A stretch of 26,043 bases of DNA from CANHVK01 sp046304235 (GCA_046304235.1 JBKCEW010000112.1:1-26043); one strand, 5' to 3'; positions 8,017 through 15,932 are shown, counted from the first letter of the stretch. Made by a program: numbers and translations. Notes: generated by a model from the sequence alone, not told the origin.

Positions 8017-8418
8017 TTAAAACTTTTCAGTGTGCATTAAAATAGCACTTCCATCCACAACTTTTTTCCCATCTTCGTTCAATACTGATGTGTTAATTGT
8101 AGCGCGATGTTTTTCACGATCGATTTCCAATACTTCAAAGTGAGCAGTATAGTTGGTATTTACCAACATTGGTCTCAAAAATTGCAGATTTTGATTCAAA
8201 TAAATTGTTCCTTCACCGGGAAACATTGTGCCAAAAACTTTTGAAAAAACGGTAGCACCCAACATACCATGTATGATTGGTCTTTTAAAAATAGTTGAAG
8301 CAGCATATACCTCATCTAAATGTACAGGATTGTTATCACCAGTAACTTTGGCAAAAGAAATTACATCTTCCTGAGTAAAAGAGAAAGTATGTTCAAATGT
8401 ATCGCCGATATTAATCAT
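8017..8418 (-). CDS. phaJ: (R)-specific enoyl-CoA hydratase (MaoC-like)
   Basis: A hot-dog-fold hydratase that adds water to trans-2-enoyl-CoA to give (R)-3-hydroxyacyl-CoA, diverting beta-oxidation intermediates to PHA. The signature TGDNNPVHLD (26-35) carries the catalytic Asp (D28) and His (H33). FKRPIIHGML and the PGEGTIYLNQNLQFL segment closely resemble characterised PhaJ proteins. With the ATG at 8418 the product is 133 aa, the usual PhaJ length. A TTG start at 8463 would add 15 residues with no family counterpart, so I reject it. It is the first gene of the minus-strand block, divergent from phaB across about 128 bp. Confidence 0.9.
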   Translation of the reverse strand: MINIGDTFEHTFSFTQEDVISFAKVTGDNNPVHLDEVYAASTIFKRPIIHGMLGATVFSKVFGTMFPGEGTIYLNQNLQFLRPMLVNTNYTAHFEVLEIDREKHRATINTSVLNEDGKKVVDGSAILMHTEKF

Positions 8419-8546
8419 AAAAAATAATTTATTTGAAAAGCCCAATTTACAAAATAATTTCAAGAACTAAAACTATCCTATCTCGAAAAAAATACATATC
8501 TTTTGCGATATCAAAAATTAATGCTTAACACTCAAAATATTAGGTT
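8419..8546. promoter_or_regulatory. Divergent phaJ / phaB control region
   Basis: This 128-bp AT-rich intergenic region must hold both promoters, since phaJ leaves on the minus strand and phaB on the plus strand. Approximate -7 candidates are TATCTTTTG on the plus strand (8497-8505, one base longer than TAnnTTTG) and a TATTTTTTTCG stretch on the minus strand. Neither has a clean -33 TTG at the usual distance. A short inverted repeat, ATATC-N6-GATAT (8496-8511), overlaps the plus candidate. Exact promoters are uncertain; that the region is regulatory follows from gene orientation. Confidence 0.45.
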
Positions 8547-9287
8547 ATGTTAGAAAACAATACAAAAGTAGCCTTGGTAACCGGAGGTTCTCGAGGTATA
8601 GGTGCAGCAATATCATTAGCATTAGGTAAAGAAGGCCACTATGTGGTTGTAAATTATAATCATAATGAATCTCATGCCAATAATATCGTGAAGCAAATCA
8701 CTGAATCAGGAGGCTCTGCGATGACCATTCAAGGAAACATTGCAGAAAGTACAGATTGCATAAAAATGATTTCTACCATTAAAGAAAAATTAGGGAAAAT
8801 AGATATTCTAATAAATAATGCAGGTATAACTAGAGATAGATCTTTTCGTAAAATGAGTTTAATAGAATGGCAAGAAGTCATAAACACGAATCTTTCTAGC
8901 GCATTCAATATGTGCTCATTAGTTATTCCTGATATGGTAGAACAAAAATATGGAAGAATAGTAAATATTAGCTCTGTTATAGGTCAAACAGGAGGTTTCG
9001 GACAAACAAATTATGCTGCTGCTAAAGCTGGTTTAATAGGTTTTAGTAAATCTTTAGCACTTGAGACAGCAAAATATGGTATTACTGTAAACAACATATG
9101 CCCTGGATTTATTGGTACAGAGATGGTTGGAGCCATGCCTGAAGAAGTATTAAAAGGTATTGTTGCCAAAATACCCGTTGGAAAATTAGGTGATCCTAAT
9201 GATATTGCAGAAGGTGTAGTTTACCTTGTAAATGCACCTTACATGACAGGTCAATGTTTAAATATTAATGGTGGTCTATATATGTAG
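8547..9287 (+). CDS. phaB: Acetoacetyl-CoA reductase
   Basis: A 246-residue short-chain dehydrogenase that reduces acetoacetyl-CoA to (R)-3-hydroxybutyryl-CoA, the PHB monomer donor, usually with NADPH. It has TGGSRGIG (12-19), NNAGITRD (90-97), SS at 142-143, Y156 and K160. The PhaB-type features are the FRKM segment after NAGITRD, FGQTNYAAAKAG (151-162) and the ending NINGGLYM, closely like known PhaB proteins and unlike FabG. One difference: the residue before FGQTNY is Gly (G150), where the Cupriavidus enzyme has a substrate-binding Gln. PhaB faces phaJ and is followed 117 nt later by phaE, which has its own promoter candidate. Confidence 0.92.
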   Translation: MLENNTKVALVTGGSRGIGAAISLALGKEGHYVVVNYNHNESHANNIVKQITESGGSAMTIQGNIAESTDCIKMISTIKEKLGKIDILINNAGITRDRSFRKMSLIEWQEVINTNLSSAFNMCSLVIPDMVEQKYGRIVNISSVIGQTGGFGQTNYAAAKAGLIGFSKSLALETAKYGITVNNICPGFIGTEMVGAMPEEVLKGIVAKIPVGKLGDPNDIAEGVVYLVNAPYMTGQCLNINGGLYM

Positions 9288-9340
9288 TTAATAACTATTT
9301 GAGCTCGGTTGAAAACTATTTTAATAAAATAAAAAAAATT

Positions 9341-9371
9341 TTGGTAAATAAAAATAATTAAACGAAATTTG
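9341..9371 (+). promoter_or_regulatory. phaE: Candidate Bacteroidota-type promoter for phaE
   Basis: A TTG (9341-9343, inside TTTTGG) is followed 20 nt later by GAAATTTG (9364-9371), one mismatch from the TAnnTTTG -7 consensus of this phylum; the spacing is the usual one. The predicted start of transcription is near 9377, leaving a leader of about 28 nt before the phaE ATG at 9405. This would let phaE be transcribed separately from phaB. Confidence 0.6.
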
Positions 9372-9404
9372 CATCGTAACCTTAAAAGTTAAATATCATT
9401 TATT

Positions 9405-10748
9405 ATGAACAATACAAAAGAATTATTTGAAACAGTGATTGAAAATCAACAAAAAGCAATGAACTCATTTGTTGAAACAGCAAATAAGTTTCAAGAGGCT
9501 ATGAAATCTGAAAATCCTATGGAGAAATCAACTGAGGTGTACAAAAACTGGTGGGAAAATCAAATGGCAATGTTCAACAACAACACAACTGAACATAAGA
9601 CAGAAAATAAAGTAAACGAAACTTTTGAAAAATCTGAAGAATTTTTCAAAAATATGTATACTGCACAATTAGATGCTTTCAAAAAAGCTGCTGATTTCAA
9701 CCTAGGAATGTACAACACATTAAATAGTTTTGGTAAAACTACTACAGAAGCTAATCAAAACTTTTTAGACTTAAATTCTACTTGGAATACATTATTCGAA
9801 TCTTGGAATAAAACTATAAACTCTACAATGCATTCATTAAATGCAATGATGCCTGGTTCAACGCACAAAGAATTATTTCAAAATGCAATGAATACAAATG
9901 CATTGTACTTCAAACTACAAGAGTTTTACAAGCCTTTTTTCCAAGCTTTCCAAACAAAAGATTTTTCTTTTGAAGGAATGAAAAACTTGTTTGATCCTGC
10001 AAATTACAAAAAAGTAACTGAAGAGTTATTTACATCATTTTTCCCTACTACGAACTTAAATACAATGTTAGAGAGTAATATGAAAATGGTGAAAGACTTC
10101 TTCGCTAACAACACAACTGTAAACAAAGATTTTCAAGAATACTGGAAACTTTTTACTGATAAATTTCCTCATTTGATTTCTGGTGATTTCGCTAAATTCA
10201 CTGATACTTTCAAAGGATTTAATACTTCATTGACTGAAACTTTTTCTCCAATGATGAAATTGGTTGCTCCTTCTAAAGAAAAAGAAAATGTTGAATTAGC
10301 TATGGTTAATTTTGATAAAGCTACTGCTTACCAATTAAAATTAAACGAATTACAAAATCATTTGTATAAAACTGGACAACATGTTTCAACAGATATGTTT
10401 ACTTACTTGACTGAGAAAATGAAAGAAACTACAATGACTACTTCTTTCCAACCTTTCTTCAACGAGTGGGTTAATATTAACGAGAAACATTACACTACTT
10501 TGTTTTCAACAGAAGAGTTTTCTAAATTAAAAGCTGATTTAACAACATTGTCTTTTGAAATTAAGAAAAACTTAGAGAAACAATTTGAAAACCGTATTGA
10601 GTCTTTACCTCTAGTTGTTAAATCTGAAATGGATGAGTTATACAAAACGATTCATGATTTAAAGAAAACTGTTAAAACTTTAGAAAACAAACTTTCTACT
10701 GAAACAACAACAACAAGAACTACAACGAAGAAAGCTGCTACAGTTTAA
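9405..10748 (+). CDS. phaE: Class III PHA synthase subunit PhaE-like, extended, phasin-like
   Basis: A 447-residue, mostly helical protein rich in Phe, Lys, Asn, Thr and Met. It shares the PhaE layout: an amphipathic N-terminal region (ENQQKAMNSFVETANKF), a middle with many Phe/Trp residues (YKNWWENQM, WNTLFESWNKT), and a C-terminal ESLPLVVKSEMDELYKTIHD followed by a short coiled coil (LKKTVKTLENKL). That C-terminal pattern matches the 'LPT-S-E-D' segment before the helix in PhaE proteins. The tail is Thr-rich and basic (TTTTRTTTKKAATV). Known class III PhaE proteins are about 350 aa, so this one carries roughly 90 extra residues, probably N-terminal phasin-like helices. It should activate PhaC and may coat granules. 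No separate phasin gene is nearby. The call rests on the C-terminal pattern plus the adjacent phaC. Confidence 0.83.
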   Translation: MNNTKELFETVIENQQKAMNSFVETANKFQEAMKSENPMEKSTEVYKNWWENQMAMFNNNTTEHKTENKVNETFEKSEEFFKNMYTAQLDAFKKAADFNLGMYNTLNSFGKTTTEANQNFLDLNSTWNTLFESWNKTINSTMHSLNAMMPGSTHKELFQNAMNTNALYFKLQEFYKPFFQAFQTKDFSFEGMKNLFDPANYKKVTEELFTSFFPTTNLNTMLESNMKMVKDFFANNTTVNKDFQEYWKLFTDKFPHLISGDFAKFTDTFKGFNTSLTETFSPMMKLVAPSKEKENVELAMVNFDKATAYQLKLNELQNHLYKTGQHVSTDMFTYLTEKMKETTMTTSFQPFFNEWVNINEKHYTTLFSTEEFSKLKADLTTLSFEIKKNLEKQFENRIESLPLVVKSEMDELYKTIHDLKKTVKTLENKLSTETTTTRTTTKKAATV

Positions 10749-10765
10749 TTCATTTTATAATTTTG

Positions 10766-10798
10766 AAAAGGGAAATGTTAGCATTTCCCTTTTTTTTT
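10766..10798 (+). terminator. Intrinsic terminator / attenuator between phaE and phaC
   Basis: GGGAAATG (10770-10777) and CATTTCCC (10782-10789) form a perfect 8-bp stem with loop TTAG, extended by AAAA/TTTT. A run of nine T follows (10790-10798). It sits 18 nt after the phaE stop and ends 13 nt before the phaC ATG at 10812, leaving no room for another promoter behind it. The structure is directly visible; partial readthrough is inferred. Confidence 0.85.
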
Positions 10799-10811
10799 AA
10801 ATAATTCAAAC

Positions 10812-11867
10812 ATGAAAGATTTTCATTTATCGATGTTAAAAGATTTTTCTGATAATACTTCTAAATTCCTTAAAGGAATGGAATTACTTCAAGATATTCA
10901 AGAAGTAGATATTGCTTCCACTCCAAAAACAGAAGTATATAAAGAAGATAAATTAAAACTTTACCGTTACAATAGAGATACCAAAGCAACCTATAAAACT
11001 CCTGTTTTAATTGTTTATGCTTTGGTAAACACGTATCAAATGTTAGATTTACAACCAGATAGAAGTTATATTAAAAACTTATTAGAAGCTGGCTTAGACG
11101 TCTATTTAATTGACTGGGGTTATCCTACAAAAATGGATAAATACCTTTCAATGGATGATTACATAAACGGTTACATCAATAACTGCGTTGACTTTGTTCG
11201 AAAAGAAAATAAAGTTGATAAAATCAATATTTTAAGTATTTGTCAAGGAGGTACATTCAGTGTTATTTATTCTTCATTATTTCCTGAAAAAATAAAAAAT
11301 TTAGTGACACATGTTACTCCAATTGATTTCTCAGTGAATGATGGTTTATTATTCAGATGGAGTAAGGATATGGACTTCGAAAAATTAGTGGAAGGTTTTG
11401 ATGGTTTAGTACCAGGTTCTTTCTTAAATGATGGATTCGAAATGCTTAAACCTATGATGAAAATCCAAAAATCTACAGGATTAATCAATTCAATGGAGGA
11501 AAAAACAAAATTGTTAAACTTCCTTCGTATGGAGAAATGGATTAATGCAAGTCCTGATCAAGCTGGAGCTTGTTTCCTTCAGTTTATGCAAGATTTATAC
11601 CAAGGCAATAAATTAATTAAAGGTGAATTAGAAGTGGGTGGTAAAAAGGTAGATCTTAAAAACCTTACAATGCCTTTACTTAATATCTATGCAACTTATG
11701 ATCATTTAGTTCCGCCAACAGCAACGATTCCACTAAATGATTATGTGGGAACAAAAGACAAAACCATCTACAAATTTGAAGGTGGTCACATAGGTGTATT
11801 CGTCGGTGGAAAATCTCAAAAAGAACTTTCTCCTGCGGTAACCAAATGGCTGAAAGAAAGAGATTAA
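10812..11867 (+). CDS. phaC: Class III polyhydroxyalkanoate synthase subunit PhaC
   Basis: PhaC polymerises (R)-3-hydroxyacyl-CoA into PHA, releasing CoA, with a Cys nucleophile on an alpha/beta-hydrolase fold. The lipase-like box is S-I-C-Q-G-G with C144 (142-147), Asp is D297 in TYDHLVPP, and His is H326 in FEGGHIGVF. Supporting landmarks are DVYLIDWGYP (96-105) and the DDYINGYINNCVDFVR helix (115-130). At 351 aa it matches class III PhaC (about 355) and is far shorter than class I/II (about 560), consistent with an adjacent phaE. The first box residue is Ser (S142) rather than the usual Gly. The ATG at 10812 lies directly behind an intrinsic terminator, so expression probably depends on readthrough. 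A bidirectional terminator follows the gene. Confidence 0.95.
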   Translation: MKDFHLSMLKDFSDNTSKFLKGMELLQDIQEVDIASTPKTEVYKEDKLKLYRYNRDTKATYKTPVLIVYALVNTYQMLDLQPDRSYIKNLLEAGLDVYLIDWGYPTKMDKYLSMDDYINGYINNCVDFVRKENKVDKINILSICQGGTFSVIYSSLFPEKIKNLVTHVTPIDFSVNDGLLFRWSKDMDFEKLVEGFDGLVPGSFLNDGFEMLKPMMKIQKSTGLINSMEEKTKLLNFLRMEKWINASPDQAGACFLQFMQDLYQGNKLIKGELEVGGKKVDLKNLTMPLLNIYATYDHLVPPTATIPLNDYVGTKDKTIYKFEGGHIGVFVGGKSQKELSPAVTKWLKERD

Positions 11868-11905
11868 CTCGATAAATTTAGAATATAAACCTTAATAATT
11901 TATAC

Positions 11906-11942
11906 AAAAAAAACAGCGAGACTTTATCCTCGCTGTTTTTTT
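11906..11942. terminator. Bidirectional terminator between phaC and glmS
   Basis: CAGCGAG (11914-11920) pairs with CTCGCTG (11929-11935) around an 8-nt loop. It is flanked by A8 (11906-11913) and T7 (11936-11942), giving a U-tract on either strand. It serves the convergent phaC (+) and glmS (-) genes. Confidence 0.9.
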
Positions 11943-11974
11943 GCTTTTAAGTATTTAGTATTTATTTGTTGGTT

Positions 11975-13822
11975 TTACTCAACCGTAACTGATTTCGCTA
12001 AATTTCTAGGTTGGTCAACATTACAACCTCGCATTAATGCAATATGATAGGATAAAATCTGTAACGGTATCGTAGCTATTAATGGTACTAAGTGCTCATC
12101 CGTAGCAGGAATTTCAATCACATGATCTGCCATTGCTTTTACTTGAGTATCACCCTCAGTAACGATAGCAATAATTTTCCCTTTACGAGCCTTCACTTCC
12201 TGTATGTTACTAACCACTTTTTCATAAGAAGTTCCCTTAGTCGCTATCACGAATACAGGCATATCTTCATCAATTAATGCAATCGGTCCATGCTTCATTT
12301 CAGCAGCTGGATACCCTTCCGCGTGAATGTATGAAATTTCTTTTAATTTAAGCGCACCTTCTAAAGCCACTGGGAATGAACTTCCTCTACCTAGATATAA
12401 TGCATTTGCTGAATCTTTGTAATGAGCAGCAATTTCTTTTATTAACTCGTTTTTATCTAATACACGCTTTACTTTTTCAGGTATAGCTTCTAATTCAGTT
12501 AATAATGATCTGAATCTAGAGTTGCTTAAAGTTTCTTTTTTATAAGCTAATCTTAACGCCAATAAAGTTAGCACGGTTACTTGTGCCGTAAATGCTTTCG
12601 TAGAGGCAACACCAATCTCTGGTCCTGCATGTGTATATGAACCAGCATCTGTAATTCGTGAAATTGAAGAACCAACCACATTACAAATTCCAAAAATAGA
12701 AGCTCCTCTTGCTTTTGCTAATTCCAACGCCGCTAACGTATCAGCAGTTTCACCCGATTGCGAAACAGCAATTACCACATCTTTTTCAGATATTATTGGA
12801 TTTCTATATCTAAATTCACTCGCGTATTCAACTTCAACATTTATTCGTGCTAAATCTTCAATTAAATACTCAGCCACTTGACACGCATGCCAAGATGTAC
12901 CACAAGCAACAAATACAATTCTTTTAGCATTCAAAAGTCTTTTTTCATAATCTTTCAAACCACCTAATTGCACGAATCCTTCTGCAGCATTTAATCTTCC
13001 TCTGAAACAATCATGAATAGAACGAGGTTGTTCAAAAATTTCTTTCATCATGAAATGTTCGTAACCACCTTTTTCCAATGCTTCCAAATGCAATTCCAAT
13101 TCTTGTATGTAAGGAGTTTTCTCTTGGTTTGCAATGTTTGTAATTCGTAAACCTTCGTTAATATCCACTACTGCAATCTCTTCATCATTCAAGTATACCA
13201 CTTGATTTGTATATTCTACAATCGGAGTTGCATCTGAGGCTAAGTAAAACTCGCTGTTATCTTCACCAATTCCTACAACAAGCGGACTTGATTTTCGAGC
13301 AGCAATTAATTGATTCGGGTGATCTTTAGAAATTACAACTAAAGCATAAGCCCCAATCACGCTTTGTAAAGCAGATCTCACAGCTTCAATTAATTCAACT
13401 TTTTCAGTCTTTTGAATATCATCAATTAAATGCACTAAAGCTTCAGTATCAGTCTGACTTTTAAATACATATCCTCTAGAAATTAGTTCTTCTCTAATGG
13501 TATCATAATTTTCTATAATTCCATTATGAATTACAGCAATTCGTTTGTCCATTGAGTAATGAGGGTGAGCATTTACATCATTTGGCTCTCCATGAGTAGC
13601 CCAACGTGTATGACCTATTCCAACATTACCATTAATATTTTTACCGTTTGTAAACTCAACTAAGTTTGCAACTTTCCCTTGCTTTTTATAAAGATTTAAT
13701 TCTCCACTATCTAACAAAGCTATACCTGCGCTATCATACCCTCTATATTCTAGTCTTGATAACCCTTTAATTAGAATTGGAAACGCATCTTTTTTTCCAA
13801 TGTATGCAACAATACCACACAT
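11975..13822 (-). CDS. glmS: Glutamine-fructose-6-phosphate aminotransferase (isomerizing)
   Basis: GlmS makes glucosamine-6-phosphate from fructose-6-phosphate and glutamine, the entry to UDP-GlcNAc for peptidoglycan and LPS. The N-terminal glutaminase begins MCGIVAYIG, with the nucleophile Cys2, and contains GYDSAGIA, GHTRWATHG and the HNGIIEN segment. Two SIS sugar-isomerase domains follow, the first with CGTSWHA and SQSGETADT, the second with GRGSSFPVALEGALKLKE and EMKHGPIAL. The C-terminus RNLAKSVTVE is canonical, and 615 aa is the normal length. It lies 5 nt after the DUF4270 gene. No glmS ribozyme is visible upstream, as expected outside Firmicutes-like lineages. Confidence 0.97.
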   Translation of the reverse strand: MCGIVAYIGKKDAFPILIKGLSRLEYRGYDSAGIALLDSGELNLYKKQGKVANLVEFTNGKNINGNVGIGHTRWATHGEPNDVNAHPHYSMDKRIAVIHNGIIENYDTIREELISRGYVFKSQTDTEALVHLIDDIQKTEKVELIEAVRSALQSVIGAYALVVISKDHPNQLIAARKSSPLVVGIGEDNSEFYLASDATPIVEYTNQVVYLNDEEIAVVDINEGLRITNIANQEKTPYIQELELHLEALEKGGYEHFMMKEIFEQPRSIHDCFRGRLNAAEGFVQLGGLKDYEKRLLNAKRIVFVACGTSWHACQVAEYLIEDLARINVEVEYASEFRYRNPIISEKDVVIAVSQSGETADTLAALELAKARGASIFGICNVVGSSISRITDAGSYTHAGPEIGVASTKAFTAQVTVLTLLALRLAYKKETLSNSRFRSLLTELEAIPEKVKRVLDKNELIKEIAAHYKDSANALYLGRGSSFPVALEGALKLKEISYIHAEGYPAAEMKHGPIALIDEDMPVFVIATKGTSYEKVVSNIQEVKARKGKIIAIVTEGDTQVKAMADHVIEIPATDEHLVPLIATIPLQILSYHIALMRGCNVDQPRNLAKSVTVE

Positions 13823-13827
13823 AATTA

Positions 13828-15081
13828 TTACTGTTTAAAACTTGAAACTTTCAAATATAATTTTGGAACGGTTGTTCCTTCATTTAAAAACTTAATTCGA
13901 GTAGCGGTTGTACTAAATTCTCTAGGAGAAATATAAAAACCTAGATTCAATCGCTTACCCGTAATGATACTTTGTAAATGCTCTTTCATATCTACTACAA
14001 AAACATGATTTACTGTATCTATACTACCATATCCTACAACCCTTAATCTGTTGTCAGTCAATGAATTTGGAATAGATACCGAGACTTGTATTCCTGGATT
14101 GTAAATTACACTTAAACTGTTATCGTAGGGTAATATTAGCGTTCCACTATGTATGACTGAATTAGGAGAAATATCAGAAAGTGAAGGGATAGATAAATAA
14201 GATCGTAGCTTATTAGATTGAGCAAAATAATTTCCATCTTTAATCAAAAGCCCTTTACCAGACTCAGATTGATTATTATCGTAATTAATTAAATTTACTC
14301 TATTGGCATTTTGATTCAATTCAAAGGAATATTTTTTGTTTATTCCATTCTGTGAATAATAAATTATCAATCTCGGTGATGAGCTAATATAATATATCGC
14401 TCCTTCATTTTCAATAACACTTTCGTTTTTTGCAATCACCTTAAGTCCCTTGAACCAATTATTAAAATTTTCAATGGAAGCGTAAGTGATTGGTGATTCT
14501 ATCGATTTCTGAATTAATTCTTGACCAAATTCTTTCTTTAATTTTAATGTTATTTGATCATAAATTGTATCATTCGAGTTAGTAACAAAATAAGCACCAA
14601 TAGGTCTTGGAGTTATCAGTTTGTTTTCATCATATAACAAATTAATTGCATCATCAGAAATAACAGAATTTGCATAATATGTTTGTGACTTAAGATCTTC
14701 GGTAAGCCTAAAAACTGAAAACCTCAATGGTTTATTCACTCCGTAAGTATCAGAATATTTGATAGAAAGAACCACGGAATCTACATTGATCGTATTTAAA
14801 TCACCAAAATTTGGAGATGTAGTTACCAACCTCATCTGAGAACAGAAGGATGCAACTGTTTTACCAAAAACAGGATCATTGTTTGCACCTAATAATAGAT
14901 ATGCAGGATTATTTGTAGCTGCAGTGTCAAAGGCAACTGTACTCGTTTTAATATCAAAAGTATCTACTGCACCTACTTTGAATTGTTCATCAGGTGTAAG
15001 TATATCTATACCATTGTTGTTTACTTCTTTTTTACAAGAAATAACAACTAATAAGAAACATATATAAACGATCTTTTTCAA
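13828..15081 (-). CDS. DUF4270-family lipoprotein
   Basis: A 417-residue predicted lipoprotein. The N-terminus is KK plus a hydrophobic stretch and the lipobox VVIS-C, with lipidated Cys16 followed by KKE. The rest looks beta-rich and has the general look of the DUF4270 family, which in Flavobacteriia lies beside glmS and a short glycogen-synthase-like gene, as here. Function is unknown. The only start that keeps the signal peptide is a TTG (15079-15081) directly abutting the upstream stop (TAATTG); no ATG is available. It lies between the GT5-like gene (0 nt) and glmS (5 nt), so it is almost certainly in one operon. Confidence 0.85.
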   Translation of the reverse strand: MKKIVYICFLLVVISCKKEVNNNGIDILTPDEQFKVGAVDTFDIKTSTVAFDTAATNNPAYLLLGANNDPVFGKTVASFCSQMRLVTTSPNFGDLNTINVDSVVLSIKYSDTYGVNKPLRFSVFRLTEDLKSQTYYANSVISDDAINLLYDENKLITPRPIGAYFVTNSNDTIYDQITLKLKKEFGQELIQKSIESPITYASIENFNNWFKGLKVIAKNESVIENEGAIYYISSSPRLIIYYSQNGINKKYSFELNQNANRVNLINYDNNQSESGKGLLIKDGNYFAQSNKLRSYLSIPSLSDISPNSVIHSGTLILPYDNSLSVIYNPGIQVSVSIPNSLTDNRLRVVGYGSIDTVNHVFVVDMKEHLQSIITGKRLNLGFYISPREFSTTATRIKFLNEGTTVPKLYLKVSSFKQ

Positions 15082-15906
15082 TTATTCAGCAGCTACAACT
15101 TCTTCGATTAGTTTATCAAAAAACTCTGAAAAAATACGCGATTGATTTTCTTCAGGAACATAAGCCATTTTTAAACAGCTTGCCGTATCAAAAACTTCTT
15201 GTGTAACAGGGTCAAGATTTTCAGATCCTACTGTAACGCCATCAGCGTATTTAATTACTGTATTTAAAACATTCAAATAAGATGCATCTTTCACTCCATC
15301 TGTAATTTCTGCATCAAAACCATCAAAACTCAACTTTTCATTAAATCTTTTATCCCAATCTTTTTCAAAAGTAGTATCGTACAAACTAACAACAACTTTC
15401 GTATCAGAGAAATGAGGATCTTTATTATACATTTTTTTGATATATAAAGGCATCAAAGAAGCCATCCAACCATGACAATGGATAACATCTGGTTTCCAGC
15501 CTAATTTTTTAACCGTTTCTAAAACACCTCTACAGAAAAACATCGAACGTTCATCGTTGTCAATGTACATTTCGCCATTTTCATCTTCGATTGTATTTTT
15601 TCTTTTAAAAAACTCTTCATTATCAATGAAATAAACTTGCATTCTAGCCGCAGGAATTGAAGCAACTTTGATAATGAGAGGGTGATCTTTATCATCAATA
15701 ACTAAGTTCAAACCAGACAAACGAATCACTTCGTGTAATTGATGGCGTCTTTCATTAATAGCGCCGAATTTAGGCATAAAAACACGAATCTCTTTTCCAG
15801 CATCTTGGATTACTTGAGGTAATCTTCTAGCTGTATTAGACATCTCGGTTTTAGGTAAAAAAGGAGTTATTTCTTGTGAAACAAAAAGAATTCTTTTTTT
15901 CTCCAT
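15082..15906 (-). CDS. Short glycogen/starch-synthase-like protein (GT5 N-terminal domain only)
   Basis: A 274-residue protein matching the N-terminal Rossmann half of GT5 glycogen synthases: RILFVSQEITPF at the start, VFMPKFGAINERRH, and DVIHCHGWMASLMPLYIK in the middle. Full GT5 enzymes are about 480 aa, with a second GT-B domain that holds most of the nucleotide-sugar site; that half is missing. The usual KxGGLGDV loop is replaced by KTEMSNTARR. It is therefore unlikely to be a normal glycogen synthase, although the frame is clean and the gene is operonic with DUF4270 and glmS. Similar short proteins are a regular feature of Flavobacteriia, which argues against a recent truncation. Role unknown. 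Confidence 0.82.
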   Translation of the reverse strand: MEKKRILFVSQEITPFLPKTEMSNTARRLPQVIQDAGKEIRVFMPKFGAINERRHQLHEVIRLSGLNLVIDDKDHPLIIKVASIPAARMQVYFIDNEEFFKRKNTIEDENGEMYIDNDERSMFFCRGVLETVKKLGWKPDVIHCHGWMASLMPLYIKKMYNKDPHFSDTKVVVSLYDTTFEKDWDKRFNEKLSFDGFDAEITDGVKDASYLNVLNTVIKYADGVTVGSENLDPVTQEVFDTASCLKMAYVPEENQSRIFSEFFDKLIEEVVAAE

Positions 15907-15932
15907 GAGGTAAGGTTAAAATATAAAGTATG

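Noticed and set aside
8419..8463. A TTG start adding 15 residues to phaJ
   Set aside because: The extra residues match nothing in PhaJ; the ATG at 8418 gives the family length and start.
8496..8511. ATATC-N6-GATAT as a regulator operator
   Set aside because: Arms of only 5 bp in AT-rich DNA are expected by chance; recorded only as part of the control region.
10760..10811. A separate phaC promoter
   Set aside because: TTTTG at 10761 and TAGCATTT at 10779 are spaced too closely (about 13 nt) and lie in the terminator; only 13 nt follow the T-run.
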